DNA of 64,000 bases from Rhodocyclaceae bacterium (GCA_006218025.1 VBWA01000006.1:121664-185663), one strand, 5' to 3'. Shown: positions 45,279 to 55,220, counted from the stretch's first letter. Program-made: numbers and translations. The notes: generated from the sequence alone by a model not told the origin.

Positions 45279-45896
45279 ATGTCCTTGTTCCGCCACGCTA
45301 CCTTCGAAATTTCCGTAGCCCAGCCTAGCGGTTTGCCCCCGCCGGCGGGGGCCGAGATTGCCTTCGCCGGGCGCTCCAATTCCGGAAAATCCAGTGCCAT
45401 CAATACATTGGTTGGGCATACGCGGCTCGCCTTCGTCTCCAAGACCCCCGGCCGGACCCAGCTGATCAACCTGTTTCGCATGAGAAACGGCGCGGCTCTG
45501 GTCGATCTTCCCGGCTATGGCTATGCCCAGGTCCCGTTGGCGGTCCGCCTGCAATGGCAGGGACTGCTGGAACATTACCTGACCTGCCGCTCCAACCTCG
45601 TCGGGCTGGTGCTGATCATGGACGCGCGCCGGCCGCTGACCGAACTCGACTGGAAAATGATCGGCTGGTTCGGTTCCACGGGACGACCGATCCACTGCCT
45701 GCTGACGAAGTCGGACAAGCTCACGCGTCAGGAGCAGACCAAAACCCTGAACGAAACCCGCAAAGCGCTTGCCGACTTCGGCGAGCAAATCACCGTGCAG
45801 ATGTTTTCCAGTCTGAAAAAGACCGGGATGGAAGACGCGGAAAAGGTGGTTGGCAGCTGGCTGAAGGGCGACGAAGAGACGGAATCTGCAGGCTGA
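45279..45896 (+). CDS. engB: ribosome biogenesis GTPase EngB (YsxC/YihA)
   Basis: 205 aa. G1 GRSNSGKSSAIN, G2 TPGRTQLINLF, G3 DLPGYGYAQV, G4 TKSDKL. Needed for 50S assembly. Start MSLFRHATFEISV. A 37-nt near-perfect palindrome follows the stop (45923-45959). Confidence 0.95.
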   Translation: MSLFRHATFEISVAQPSGLPPPAGAEIAFAGRSNSGKSSAINTLVGHTRLAFVSKTPGRTQLINLFRMRNGAALVDLPGYGYAQVPLAVRLQWQGLLEHYLTCRSNLVGLVLIMDARRPLTELDWKMIGWFGSTGRPIHCLLTKSDKLTRQEQTKTLNETRKALADFGEQITVQMFSSLKKTGMEDAEKVVGSWLKGDEETESAG

Positions 45897-45922
45897 CGAA
45901 GCGAGCACATCAGCTGCCGAAC

Positions 45923-45959
45923 GGGCATTTGTTTTTGGCGCCGCCAAAAACAAATGCCC
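45923..45959. terminator. 37-nt palindrome downstream of engB, overlapping the small-RNA terminator
   Basis: 18-bp arms GGGCATTTGTTTTTGGCG and CGCCAAAAACAAATGCCC around one base. No U-tract follows on the plus strand. It shares TTTGTTTTT with the 3' end of the predicted minus-strand RNA, so each strand may end or be protected here. Confidence 0.55.
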
Positions 45960-46067
45960 TCGACCAAAAGGGGAGAAGGTCGAGGGCAAAACACCTTGAA
46001 GTGTTCAAGGTACCCGCTCAGGGAGGTGAAGCGGGAGACAGTGTGGACGGGCGTCCACGGCCATCTA
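45946..46067 (-). ncRNA. candidate trans-acting small RNA, convergent to engB (Spot 42/ErsA-like position)
   Basis: About 122 nt with four consecutive hairpins: GTGGAC/GTCCAC (46043-46058), CCCGCT/AGCGGG with loop TCACCTCCCTG (46013-46035), ACCTTGAA/TTCAAGGT (45993-46011), and GCCCTCGACC/GGTCGAGGGC with loop TTCTCCCCTTTT (45956-45987) followed by ATTTGTTTTT as terminator. Two loops are C/U-rich and complementary to Shine-Dalgarno sequences; one contains CACCTCC, the 16S rRNA 3'-end anti-SD itself. A promoter lies just upstream. No coding potential seen. Alternative: these hairpins act on the plus strand as the hemB leader. Confidence 0.6.
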
Positions 46068-46073
46068 TGTTCT

Positions 46074-47144
<1,071 letters not shown>

Positions 47145-47146
47145 TC

Positions 47147-47171
47147 AGGAGTCGGTGCTGGCGGGACGGCG
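47147..47171 (-). repeat. SADF repeat, diverged copy 12 (2 nt after hemB stop)
   Basis: Sense strand CGCCGT, variable CCCG, CCAGCACCGACTCCT; three mismatches. It fills the gap between hemB and slmA, which end facing each other. Confidence 0.55.
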
Positions 47172-47172
47172 A

Positions 47173-47760
47173 TCAGCGCGCCAGTATCGGCCACTGCGCC
47201 GGCCAGTTCGCCAGGGGATCGTCCTTGAAGCCGCTTCTGACGAAACGCTGCCAGCGGCCCACCGTATAACAAACCAGCAGGTCGGCGTGAGCGCCGAAGT
47301 CGTGCTCGGCAGCCAGCGCCCCCTGCGCCGAGGCAACTTTCAGGCACTGCTTGAGCGTCGATTCGATGCGGCCCAGCAACTGGTTGATGCGCACCTGCAG
47401 ACGCTGGTTCTCGTGTACCAGAGCGTCGCCCACCAGTACCCGCGTCAGGCCGCGGTTCTTCTGCGCGAAGCGCAACAGCGAGGCGACGATGGCCTCGGCC
47501 TGTTTGAGGCCTGATTCCTCGGCCGCCTCGATCTGCGTGATTACCGAAAACACCCCGCTCTCGATGAACTCGATCAGGCCCTCGTACATCTGCGCCTTGC
47601 TGGCGAAGTGGCGGTAGAGGGCCGCCTCCGAAACCTCGAGTTGTTTGGCCAACAGGGCTGTGGTGACCTTTTCCACCGCCGGGCGTTCCAGCATTTCGGC
47701 AATGGTCTGCAGAATCAGGAGCTTCTTTTCACCGACTTTGGCGGCACGGGCTTCGTTCAT
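47173..47760 (-). CDS. slmA: nucleoid occlusion factor SlmA (TetR family)
   Basis: 195 aa. N-terminal HTH TTALLAKQLEVSEAALYRHFASKAQMYEGLIEFIE-type region (split here as TTALLAKQLEVSEAALYRHF and SKAQMYEGLIEFIE). Blocks FtsZ ring assembly over the nucleoid in E. coli. Start MNEARAAK; an upstream ATG is unlikely. Next to argB, the common betaproteobacterial neighbour. Confidence 0.92.
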   Translation of the reverse strand: MNEARAAKVGEKKLLILQTIAEMLERPAVEKVTTALLAKQLEVSEAALYRHFASKAQMYEGLIEFIESGVFSVITQIEAAEESGLKQAEAIVASLLRFAQKNRGLTRVLVGDALVHENQRLQVRINQLLGRIESTLKQCLKVASAQGALAAEHDFGAHADLLVCYTVGRWQRFVRSGFKDDPLANWPAQWPILAR

Positions 47761-47808
47761 GACTGGCTCCGAAGGGCCGCCCCGAGGAGGCAGCGCGTAA
47801 CACATGGA

Positions 47809-47862
47809 AGCCGTGCAGGGCACGGCTGAACCGTAGTAACCCCTTTCCTCGGGAAAGGGGTT
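47809..47862. repeat. hairpin pair between argB and slmA
   Basis: AGCCGTGC, AGG, GCACGGCT (47809-47827) followed by CCCCTTTCC/GGAAAGGGG-type hairpin (about 47840-47861) and a TTGGGGGATAGGTAG tail. Organisation resembles the hairpin elements at 7411 and 42871. Confidence 0.5.
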
Positions 47863-47884
47863 GGGGGATAGGTAGCCTTCAGCT

Positions 47885-48805
<921 letters not shown>

Positions 48806-48821
48806 CTACGGCCCCAGAAAT

Positions 48822-48861
48822 AAACGGGCAACCCGCCGCCACTGCGGTGGACTGCCCGTTT
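48822..48861 (-). terminator. terminator of the hsp20 gene
   Basis: Minus strand AAACGGGCA, a nested CCGC/GCGG, TGCCCGTTT, then ATTTCT. Separates hsp20 from argB. Confidence 0.75.
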
Positions 48862-48885
48862 GCGATGCGCTTCGAAGCGGCTGGT

Positions 48886-48910
48886 CGCCGTAGCGCCAGC
48901 GCCGACTGTT
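48886..48910 (+). repeat. SADF repeat, copy 13 (5 nt from hsp20 stop)
   Basis: CGCCGT, variable AGCG, CCAGCGCCGACTGTT; one mismatch. Confidence 0.7.
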
Positions 48911-48915
48911 GGCGG

Positions 48916-49329
48916 CTACTGAATGGTAATCCTGCGCGCCTGCGTTGCTGCCTTCTTCGGCAGCGTCAGTTCGAGAACGCCATCGGTGTACTTGGCGGTC
49001 ACCTGCGCTTCGTCGATCTCCTGCGCCAGCTGGAAGCTGCGCGAAACCTTGCCGAAGTAGCGCTCGGTGCGCAGTACCCGTTCCCCTTCCTTGACATCCT
49101 TTTCCTCGCGCCGCTCGGCGGTGATGGAGACGACGGCGCCATCGACGGAGACGTGGATGTCTTCCTTCTTCACGCCGGGAATTTCGGCGTGGACCAGATA
49201 GCTTTTCTCCTGTTCCTTGACATCGATTTTTACGGCAGGGGCGTCAGCCTGCGATTCGAACTCGACCGGGCGCACGAAAAAGCCCCGGAACAAGTCATCG
49301 AGAGGATCGCGACGGATCAAGTTGCTCAT
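48916..49329 (-). CDS. small heat shock protein (Hsp20/alpha-crystallin)
   Basis: 137 aa. Alpha-crystallin domain about residues 35-130: AVKIDVKEQEKSYLVHAEIPGVKKEDI, with the conserved PGVKKEDI and the C-terminal GVLELTLPK. The IxI-like end is ITIQ. ATP-independent holdase. Preceded by GGAG at the start and by a sigma-32-type promoter. Confidence 0.94.
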   Translation of the reverse strand: MSNLIRRDPLDDLFRGFFVRPVEFESQADAPAVKIDVKEQEKSYLVHAEIPGVKKEDIHVSVDGAVVSITAERREEKDVKEGERVLRTERYFGKVSRSFQLAQEIDEAQVTAKYTDGVLELTLPKKAATQARRITIQ

Positions 49330-49380
49330 TTCATTCTCCTTTCGGGTTGCGGCCCCGGTCAGGGGGAGGCCTTCGCCACT

Positions 49381-49408
49381 ACATGAGCGCCCCCGGGAAA
49401 ATTTCAAG
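49381..49408 (-). promoter_or_regulatory. sigma-32 (RpoH) promoter of hsp20
   Basis: Minus strand CTTGAAA (49408-49402), 13-bp spacer, GCTCATGT (49388-49381) against the consensus CTTGAAA-N13-17-CCCCATNT. Confidence 0.7.
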
Positions 49409-49530
49409 ACCATTCATCGCCCCTTCGAGCCATTCACGCCGCGCTATCCGCAATTCGTCCCAAACCGGCTGACGGGTCTTTTACCGCCTTCTAGCATGGC
49501 CTCACTTTCAACCCAACGGAGGTTCCCGTC

Positions 49531-50103
49531 ATGCAATCCATCGTTTCCCGCTGCCGGCTGTTGCTGCTGGCCCTGTTCATGTTTCCCGTTGTCGGCATGG
49601 CAACCCCGGCCATCGCCCAGACTGCCGCCGATGCGGCATTCGAGGCGGCGCTGACCCGTTTCAACCGGGCCCGGCAGGGCGATGTGGATCAGCTTGACGC
49701 CGCCATCGCGGCATTTCAGGCCGCGCCCGCCAACCCGGCGCTGCAACCGCTGTACTCGGCCTACCTGGGCAGTGCCCATGCGCTCAAGGCGAAGGCGGCC
49801 TGGATGCCGTGGAAGAAGATGAAGTTTACCGAGCAGGGCCTCGACCACATCGACCAAGCGCTGGCCGCCCTGCGCCCCGAGCATGACCGCTTGCTGGTGC
49901 ATGGCACGCCGGCGAGCCTGGCCACGCGCATGGTGGCGGCCTCGACCTTCGTTGCGCTGCCCGACGGCATTTTCCACCGCCGCGCTGCGGGCAAGTCCCT
50001 GCTGGTCGAGATGCGCCGCAGCCCGCTGCTGGCCGCCGCGCCGGCCGACTTTCGCGCCGAGCTGAGCGCGGTGGAATCCGGTTTGCAGGAGGCCGGGAAA
50101 TGA
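49531..50103 (+). CDS. secreted hypothetical protein, first gene of a trans-envelope ABC cassette
   Basis: 190 aa. Signal peptide ending AIAQ; then helical, TPR-like pattern rich in Ala and Leu (AFEAALTRFNRARQGD; AYLGSAHALKAKAAW). Family not recognised. Stop overlaps the ABC ATPase start (ATGA), so it is part of that system, perhaps as a periplasmic adaptor or assembly factor. Confidence 0.78.
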   Translation: MQSIVSRCRLLLLALFMFPVVGMATPAIAQTAADAAFEAALTRFNRARQGDVDQLDAAIAAFQAAPANPALQPLYSAYLGSAHALKAKAAWMPWKKMKFTEQGLDHIDQALAALRPEHDRLLVHGTPASLATRMVAASTFVALPDGIFHRRAAGKSLLVEMRRSPLLAAAPADFRAELSAVESGLQEAGK

Positions 50104-50780
50104 ATCCGGAATCCTGCACCCTGCGCCTGGCCGGGCTGCGCAAGAGCTACCGTGTCGGGGAGGCCAGCGTCGAAGCGCTGAAGGGCGTCAGCCTCGATGT
50201 CTTCAGCGGCGAAATGGTGGCTCTGACCGGCCCCTCGGGCAGCGGCAAGAGCACGCTGCTGAACCTGTGCGGCCTGATCGACAAACCGGACGCCGGCAGC
50301 CGCGAGCTTTGCGGCACGGCGATCAACGGCCTCGATGAAATCGGCCTGACCGGCCTGCGCCGGGAGAAAGTAGGCTTCATCTTTCAGGGTTTCAACCTGG
50401 TGCCGGTGATGACGGTGTTCGACAACGTCGAGTACCCCTTGCTGCTGCTCGGCGTTCCGGCGCCGGCGCGGCGCGAGCTGGTAATGACGGCACTGCAGCG
50501 GGTCGGCCTGGAAGCCTTTGCCCGCCGCCTGCCCGATGCGCTTTCCGGCGGCCAGCGTCAGCGCGTGGCGATCGCCCGCGCCCTGGTCAAGTCGCCGGCG
50601 CTGGTAATTGCCGACGAGCCGACCGCCAATCTCGATTCGACCACGGCGCGGCAGATCGTCGATCTGCTGCATGAACTGGCGCACGAGCGCAATGCCTCGG
50701 TGGTGGTGGCGACCCACGACGAGCGCATGAGTTCGCACTGCGATCGCGTGCTGCACCTGATAGATGGAGAACTGCAATGA
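50100..50780 (+). CDS. ABC transporter ATP-binding protein (LolD/MacB type)
   Basis: 226 aa. Walker A LTGPSGSGKSTLLN, Q-loop FQGFNLVPVMTV, signature LSGGQRQRVAIARAL, Walker B LVIADEPTANLDS. Belongs to the MacB/LolD/FtsE group that drives mechanotransmission rather than substrate pumping. Overlaps both neighbours by 4 nt. Confidence 0.93.
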   Translation: MNPESCTLRLAGLRKSYRVGEASVEALKGVSLDVFSGEMVALTGPSGSGKSTLLNLCGLIDKPDAGSRELCGTAINGLDEIGLTGLRREKVGFIFQGFNLVPVMTVFDNVEYPLLLLGVPAPARRELVMTALQRVGLEAFARRLPDALSGGQRQRVAIARALVKSPALVIADEPTANLDSTTARQIVDLLHELAHERNASVVVATHDERMSSHCDRVLHLIDGELQ

Positions 50781-51988
50781 AGTGGCTGATATTTGCCTGG
50801 AAGAACGTCATGCGCAACCGTCGGCGTTCGCTGACCGCGATGCTGATCACGGCGCTGGGAACGGCGGCTGTGCTGGGTAGCGGGGGCTTCGCGCTATTCA
50901 CCTACCAGTCGCTGGAGGAAATGACGGCGCGCGATACGGGCCATGTCGTCGTCGCCCATGCCCGCGGCTTCGACGGCGACGAAGACGTGCCGCTGCAGCA
51001 CGGACTGGCCGATTCGGCCGCGCTGGCGGCGAAGTTCGCCGCACTGCCCGGCGTCCGCGCCGTGGCGCCGCGCATGCAGTTCTCCGGCCTGATTTCCAAC
51101 GGCGACAAGTCGACGGTCTTCGTCGGCAACGGCGTCGTCCCCGAAATCGATTTCCGGCTGCGCGGCCCGCAGATGAACTTCATCGCCGGGCAGCCTCCCG
51201 TCACCAACGGGCCGCAGCCGGAAGTGGTCATCGGCAATGAACTGGCGCACCTGATGAAGGCCAAGGTCGGCAGCTCGCTGACGCTGTTGGCTACCACGAC
51301 CGAAGGCAACCTGAACGCGGTCGATGTCATCGTCAGCGGCATCGCCAGCGTCGGCATGCCTGAGATCGACAAGCGTCTGGTGCTGGCCGACCTGGCGTCG
51401 GTGCAAAAGCTCCTGCTCAGCGACAAGGTCGGCACCCTGTCGATCTACCTCAAGGAGACGGCGGACACCGAGGTCATTGCCGACCGCGTCAGGGAAATGC
51501 AGCCCGGGCTGGCGGTGAAGACCTGGCGCGATCTGGCGGTGTTCTACCAGGCCGTGCGGGAGCTTTACAACCGCATCTTCGGCATCCTCGGTGTGATCAT
51601 GATCGGCATCGTGCTGTTCGCCATGAGCAACACGCTGGGCATGGCCGTGGTCGAGCGGACGCGGGAGATCGGCACGCTGCGCGCCATCGGCACGCTGCCT
51701 GCCGAGATCGTGCGCAACTTCGTGCTCGAGGGCATGGCCATCGGCGGCGCCGGAGCATTGCTCGGAATGTTGTTGGCCGGTGCGGCAACGGTGTTCCTGC
51801 TCTTCGCCGGAATCGAGATGCCGCCACCGCCGGGACGCTCTGCCGGTTATCCCCTGCTGCTCAGTTTCTCGCCGCCGCTGTATGGCGCGGTCACCCTGGT
51901 CGTCATTGTTCTCGCTGCCGGCGCGGCCTGGCTGGTCAGCAGCCGTGCCGCGCGCAAACCCGTTACGGAGGCTCTTGCTCATGTTTAA
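50777..51988 (+). CDS. ABC transporter permease, FtsX-like (LolE/MacB family)
   Basis: 403 aa. N-terminal helix near WKNVMRNRRRSLTAMLITAL, a large periplasmic MacB_PCD domain (about 60-265), then three C-terminal helices with the FtsX-type segment VVERTREIGTLRAIG. Type VII ABC topology. Works with the preceding ATPase; partner to the LolA-like protein that follows. Confidence 0.92.
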   Translation: MKWLIFAWKNVMRNRRRSLTAMLITALGTAAVLGSGGFALFTYQSLEEMTARDTGHVVVAHARGFDGDEDVPLQHGLADSAALAAKFAALPGVRAVAPRMQFSGLISNGDKSTVFVGNGVVPEIDFRLRGPQMNFIAGQPPVTNGPQPEVVIGNELAHLMKAKVGSSLTLLATTTEGNLNAVDVIVSGIASVGMPEIDKRLVLADLASVQKLLLSDKVGTLSIYLKETADTEVIADRVREMQPGLAVKTWRDLAVFYQAVRELYNRIFGILGVIMIGIVLFAMSNTLGMAVVERTREIGTLRAIGTLPAEIVRNFVLEGMAIGGAGALLGMLLAGAATVFLLFAGIEMPPPPGRSAGYPLLLSFSPPLYGAVTLVVIVLAAGAAWLVSSRAARKPVTEALAHV

Positions 51989-52721
51989 ACGATTTTTTTT
52001 GCTGGCTCTTGCGTCAGTCAGTCTCGCTGCCGCGGCGGCGGACGACGGCAAGGTGAAATCCCTGCTCAAGCAGGCCGATGTCTATCGTCTGGCCATGGAA
52101 TCGGGTCGCGTCGAAACCGAGGTGCGCACCTTCAAGGCCGGCGTGCCGGACAAGACGCGGCTTTACGCTGTCTATCTCAAACCCGGCCGCCGCTCGCTGG
52201 TGCTGTTCCGCACCCCGAGTGAGCGCGGGCAGAAGATGCTGATGCTGGGCGACGATTACTGGCTGATGATGCCTTCCAGCCAGCGCCCGCTGCGCATCAC
52301 GGCCATGCAGAAGCTGCTCGGCGAAGCCTCGACCGGCGATGTCGCGACCATGACATGGGGCGAGGATTACGACGGCCAGCAGGTGGGCGAGGAGACCATC
52401 GACGGCGTGCCTTGCCTCAAGCTGGATCTCGTTGGTCAGCGCAAGGGCGTCAGCTATCCGCGCATCGTGCTCTACCTCGCGAAGAAGGGCCACCATCCGG
52501 TGCAGGCCGAGTTGTATGTCGCCTCGGACAAGCTGGCCAAGCTGGCGCGCTTCAAGTTGGGTGACGTCGATGGCCGCAAGCAGGTGACGGTGATGACCCT
52601 GATCGATCACCTGCAGAAGGATCGTTCGACTGAAGTGCATTACCTGTCGCGCACCGACAAGACACTCTCCGACGATTACTTCAATCCCGCCTTTCTGGTG
52701 CGGGCGGATGTGACGCAATGA
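51981..52721 (+). CDS. LolA-like outer-membrane lipoprotein-sorting family protein
   Basis: 246 aa. Signal peptide ending AAAA; then the LolA-like half-barrel pattern seen in proteins annotated 'outer membrane lipoprotein-sorting protein' (YLKPGRRSLVLFRTPSERGQ; MLGDDYWLMMPSSQRPLRI; DYFNPAFL). Not the housekeeping LolA. Predicted to carry a lipid or lipoprotein across the periplasm from the permease. GGAGG before the ATG; overlaps the permease by 8 nt. Confidence 0.85.
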   Translation: MFKRFFLLALASVSLAAAAADDGKVKSLLKQADVYRLAMESGRVETEVRTFKAGVPDKTRLYAVYLKPGRRSLVLFRTPSERGQKMLMLGDDYWLMMPSSQRPLRITAMQKLLGEASTGDVATMTWGEDYDGQQVGEETIDGVPCLKLDLVGQRKGVSYPRIVLYLAKKGHHPVQAELYVASDKLAKLARFKLGDVDGRKQVTVMTLIDHLQKDRSTEVHYLSRTDKTLSDDYFNPAFLVRADVTQ

Positions 52722-53989
52722 AATCGCCGTATCACCAGCGCCGACTCTTGCAGGGTTTTGCCGCGATGCTGAGCGTCGCGGCGGCCCTGCCGGCCAGTGC
52801 CGCGGATGACGCGCCCGATTTCGGCTGGACCACACGCTTCGTTGGTGAGGGACACGAACTGCGCCGCGACAGCCCGTTCGCGGCCGGACTGGACCTGACC
52901 AGCTTCGGTCGCGACCGCTACCGCATCGAACAGGAATTGCGCGGACGCGCAGGCCCGGTGTCGCTGCTGCTTACCGCCACCGAGTCGGGACAGGAAGGCG
53001 CCAAGCCGGCTGGGCGATTTGTCGTCAACGAGGCCTATGCCGATTTCAGCGTCGGCGGCGAGCGCTTCACGGTCGGCAAGAAAGTGCTGTCGGGCGACGT
53101 CGGCTACGCGTTCCGGCCGATTGATGTCCTGCAGCGCGAAAGCCGCATGCAGATGATGCCGCCGCAGCTGGAGGGCATCCCGATGCTGAGCTGGGACAAC
53201 TTCTCTACCGACGGCGCCTGGTCGCTGGTGATCGCCAATCCCGGCCATCAGAGGCGGGGCGAGGCACGTGAGGATGGTTCGGTGGCCGTGAAGCTGTATC
53301 GCCGTGTCGCCAGCGCCGACTTTCACGGCGTGCTGCGCAACTCGAAGCGCTATGGCCTTGAAGCGGGTGCCGCCGCATCCGTGGTGCCCGGCGACGCGCT
53401 GGAACTCCATGCTTCGCTGCTGGTGCAGCGGCGTGGCGAGCGTCGCCTGCCGCTGTCCGATACGGCGTCGATCGGCGCACTGCTGAACGCCGACGGCGCT
53501 TTGGTCACCGAGACCATCGCTTCGCCGCGCAAGGTGCTGCTCGGCGGCACCTGGACCACGGAAGGCGGCTTCTCGATGCTGGGCGAATTCTGGTGGGACG
53601 GCACGGCGCCGGCCGCAGCGGACTGGCAGCGGCTCAAACGGCAGGCCGCGCAACGGGCGGCGCTGCTCGGCGTGCCGGGCGTTCCGGCGGCAGCCGTGGC
53701 GGGCGCTACGGCGGCGTCGATGCGCATGTTCGATCAGGGCAATCTCGCGCAGCGCGGCATGCTGACGCGTCTGGCGTGGGCCGATCCCGGCGGCCGCTGG
53801 TCGGCATCGGCGGACATGCTCAAATCGCTGGGAGATGGCGGCTGGACCTTGACGACCGCGGTCGGCTGGCAAGGCGAGAAGCTCAGGATCGATGCCGGTT
53901 TGCGTCGTTACGGCGGTCCCGCCGACTCGGCCTATCGTTTGCTGCCCGAACGTGCGGCGGCTTTTGTCGGACTCAGCCTGGCCTATTAG
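52718..53989 (+). CDS. outer-membrane beta-barrel-like protein of the cassette
   Basis: 423 aa. Signal peptide ending ASAAD, then alternating-hydrophobicity strands and a terminal aromatic (VGLSLAY), typical of outer-membrane proteins. Family not recognised. Start ATG overlaps the previous stop (ATGA). The first 13 codons (MKSPYHQRRLLQG) are largely a repeat copy, and residues 195-202 (RRVASADF) are a second one: the only gene here with two. A loop of about residues 305-335 is Ala-rich. Confidence 0.78.
   Translation: MKSPYHQRRLLQGFAAMLSVAAALPASAADDAPDFGWTTRFVGEGHELRRDSPFAAGLDLTSFGRDRYRIEQELRGRAGPVSLLLTATESGQEGAKPAGRFVVNEAYADFSVGGERFTVGKKVLSGDVGYAFRPIDVLQRESRMQMMPPQLEGIPMLSWDNFSTDGAWSLVIANPGHQRRGEAREDGSVAVKLYRRVASADFHGVLRNSKRYGLEAGAAASVVPGDALELHASLLVQRRGERRLPLSDTASIGALLNADGALVTETIASPRKVLLGGTWTTEGGFSMLGEFWWDGTAPAAADWQRLKRQAAQRAALLGVPGVPAAAVAGATAASMRMFDQGNLAQRGMLTRLAWADPGGRWSASADMLKSLGDGGWTLTTAVGWQGEKLRIDAGLRRYGGPADSAYRLLPERAAAFVGLSLAY
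52725..52749 (+). repeat. SADF repeat, copy 14 (start of the outer-membrane protein gene)
   Basis: CGCCGT, variable ATCA, CCAGCGCCGACTCTT, read as SPYHQRRLL. Begins 7 nt after the A of the start codon. The variable bases equal those of the copy at 63907. Confidence 0.75.
53300..53323 (+). repeat. SADF repeat, copy 15 (inside the outer-membrane protein gene)
   Basis: CGCCGT, variable GTCG, CCAGCGCCGACTTT, read in frame 1 as RRVASADF. Confidence 0.75.
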
Positions 53990-54425
53990 GCGCTCGCTGC
54001 GGCAATTCGAGGATGGCGTCGCGGTTGGTCCACGAAAAACAGGCCTCGGCCGCCTCTCGCCACGGAAGCCAGCGCCAGGCGAGATGCTCGTCGGGCGCAA
54101 TGGTTACGGCTGCTTGTTCAGGCAGGCATAGGCTGAAGACGTGCTCGGTGTTGTGGGCGACACCGGGGGCGTAGCGGTAGCGCCACTCGGCGAAGATCTC
54201 GTAACGGTTGGTCAGTTGCCAGTCGATGAAATCGGTCGTGGCGGCAGCGATGCCGGTTTCCTCGAGCACTTCGCGCCGGGCGGTTTCGAGCAGCGGTTCA
54301 TCGTCTTCCTGGCTGCCGGTGACCGATTGCCAGAAGCCGGGATGACGGGCGCGTTCCAGCAACAGCACGTCAAGCGCAGCGGTGTGGATCACCACCAGCA
54401 CCGAGACCGGCTTCTTGTAGCGCAT
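53973..54425 (-). CDS. nudB: dihydroneopterin triphosphate diphosphatase
   Basis: 150 aa Nudix hydrolase. Nudix box GSQEDDEPLLETARREVLEETGI, given here as GSQEDDEPLLETA plus RREVLEETGI. N-terminus RYKKPVSVLVVI and WQLTNRYEIFAEWRYRYAPG are NudB-like. Folate synthesis. Ends 17 nt inside the convergent outer-membrane gene. Confidence 0.92.
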   Translation of the reverse strand: MRYKKPVSVLVVIHTAALDVLLLERARHPGFWQSVTGSQEDDEPLLETARREVLEETGIAAATTDFIDWQLTNRYEIFAEWRYRYAPGVAHNTEHVFSLCLPEQAAVTIAPDEHLAWRWLPWREAAEACFSWTNRDAILELPQRAPNRPG

Positions 54426-54880
54426 CAGCCGGGTTGGGGTACCGTCGGCAACCAGGCGATGCCGTCAGCGTGCATGTCGACCAGACACCAGAAGGGCACA
54501 CCGTCCTCGCGCCACTCTTCTGCGGCGGACTGAAATGTCTGCATCAGGGTGACGAAATCGGCCTCGGCGCGGCCATGGATGCCATCGCAATGATCGAGAA
54601 GCGTCACGTAGCCCTCGGCCGGGCGCCAGCCCATGTCGAGCAGGCAATCGTTCAGTGCATCCCAGTTGTGACCGAACCACTCGGGGAAGCCAAGGGCTTT
54701 GCCTATTGCGTCCAGCATCTCGTTCTTGTTGCGCGCCTGCGCCAGGTTGACGCGCTGCACCAGGCAGCCGGCGGCTTGGGCGCCGGCAATCAGCGGCTCC
54801 AGATCGCCATGCGGCAAATGATGGACTCCTGCTTTTCCTGCATCGGCAAACAGGGCGTGGTAATGGTCAACGGCGCTCAT
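54425..54880 (-). CDS. barstar family ribonuclease inhibitor
   Basis: 151 aa. Barstar core: KNEMLDAIGKALGFPEWFGHNWDALNDCL with the acidic/tryptophan face that plugs RNase active sites. The N-terminal 35 residues are an extension. Adjacent to a secreted guanyl-specific RNase gene (ATGA overlap), so it is its cytoplasmic immunity protein. Confidence 0.93.
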   Translation of the reverse strand: MSAVDHYHALFADAGKAGVHHLPHGDLEPLIAGAQAAGCLVQRVNLAQARNKNEMLDAIGKALGFPEWFGHNWDALNDCLLDMGWRPAEGYVTLLDHCDGIHGRAEADFVTLMQTFQSAAEEWREDGVPFWCLVDMHADGIAWLPTVPQPG

Positions 54881-55218
54881 CGCTGGATTCGACGGAAGGT
54901 TTCGTAGTGATCGGCTGTGTAGTAGAACACTGCCGGGGGCTGCTCGCCGGTGATGATGCGCCGGGCTCCTCGATCCCGACTGCCGGGCGTTGGCACGGTG
55001 TACTCGCGATAGTAACCAGGCGACTGCTCGGGCAGTCGGCGTTCACGGTTGTGAAAAGTGATGCCGTCGCGAGGATAAGGAAATGGGCCGCCGCGGTCAA
55101 TCAGGCGCAGGGTTTCGCGTGCTTCCGCCGGCAGGCTTGCTTCGACAATACCGGTATCGAGCGCCGCCGCCGGTAGCGCAAGACTGATGCATAGCAGCGC
55201 GAGGAAACGGCGCCGCAT
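54877..55218 (-). CDS. secreted guanyl-specific ribonuclease (barnase/RNase N1-Sa type)
   Basis: 113 aa. Signal peptide ending PAAA, then a microbial RNase fold: PYPRDGITFHNRE, catalytic Glu in YYREYTVPTPG, Arg in RGARRIITG, and catalytic His in YTADHYETF. Cleaves RNA after G. Secreted toxin or scavenging enzyme paired with the downstream barstar. Confidence 0.92.
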   Translation of the reverse strand: MRRRFLALLCISLALPAAALDTGIVEASLPAEARETLRLIDRGGPFPYPRDGITFHNRERRLPEQSPGYYREYTVPTPGSRDRGARRIITGEQPPAVFYYTADHYETFRRIQR

Positions 55219-55220
55219 GC

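Noticed and set aside
45923..46060. Hairpin series read on the plus strand as a hemB riboswitch
   Set aside because: No U-tract or sequestered start codon on the plus strand, whereas the minus strand has a promoter, correct terminator polarity and C-rich loops. Kept only as an alternative.
50035..50060. Repeat-like GCGCCGGCCGACTTTCG in the secreted hypothetical gene
   Set aside because: Only the last ten bases match and the CGCCGT half with correct spacing is missing.
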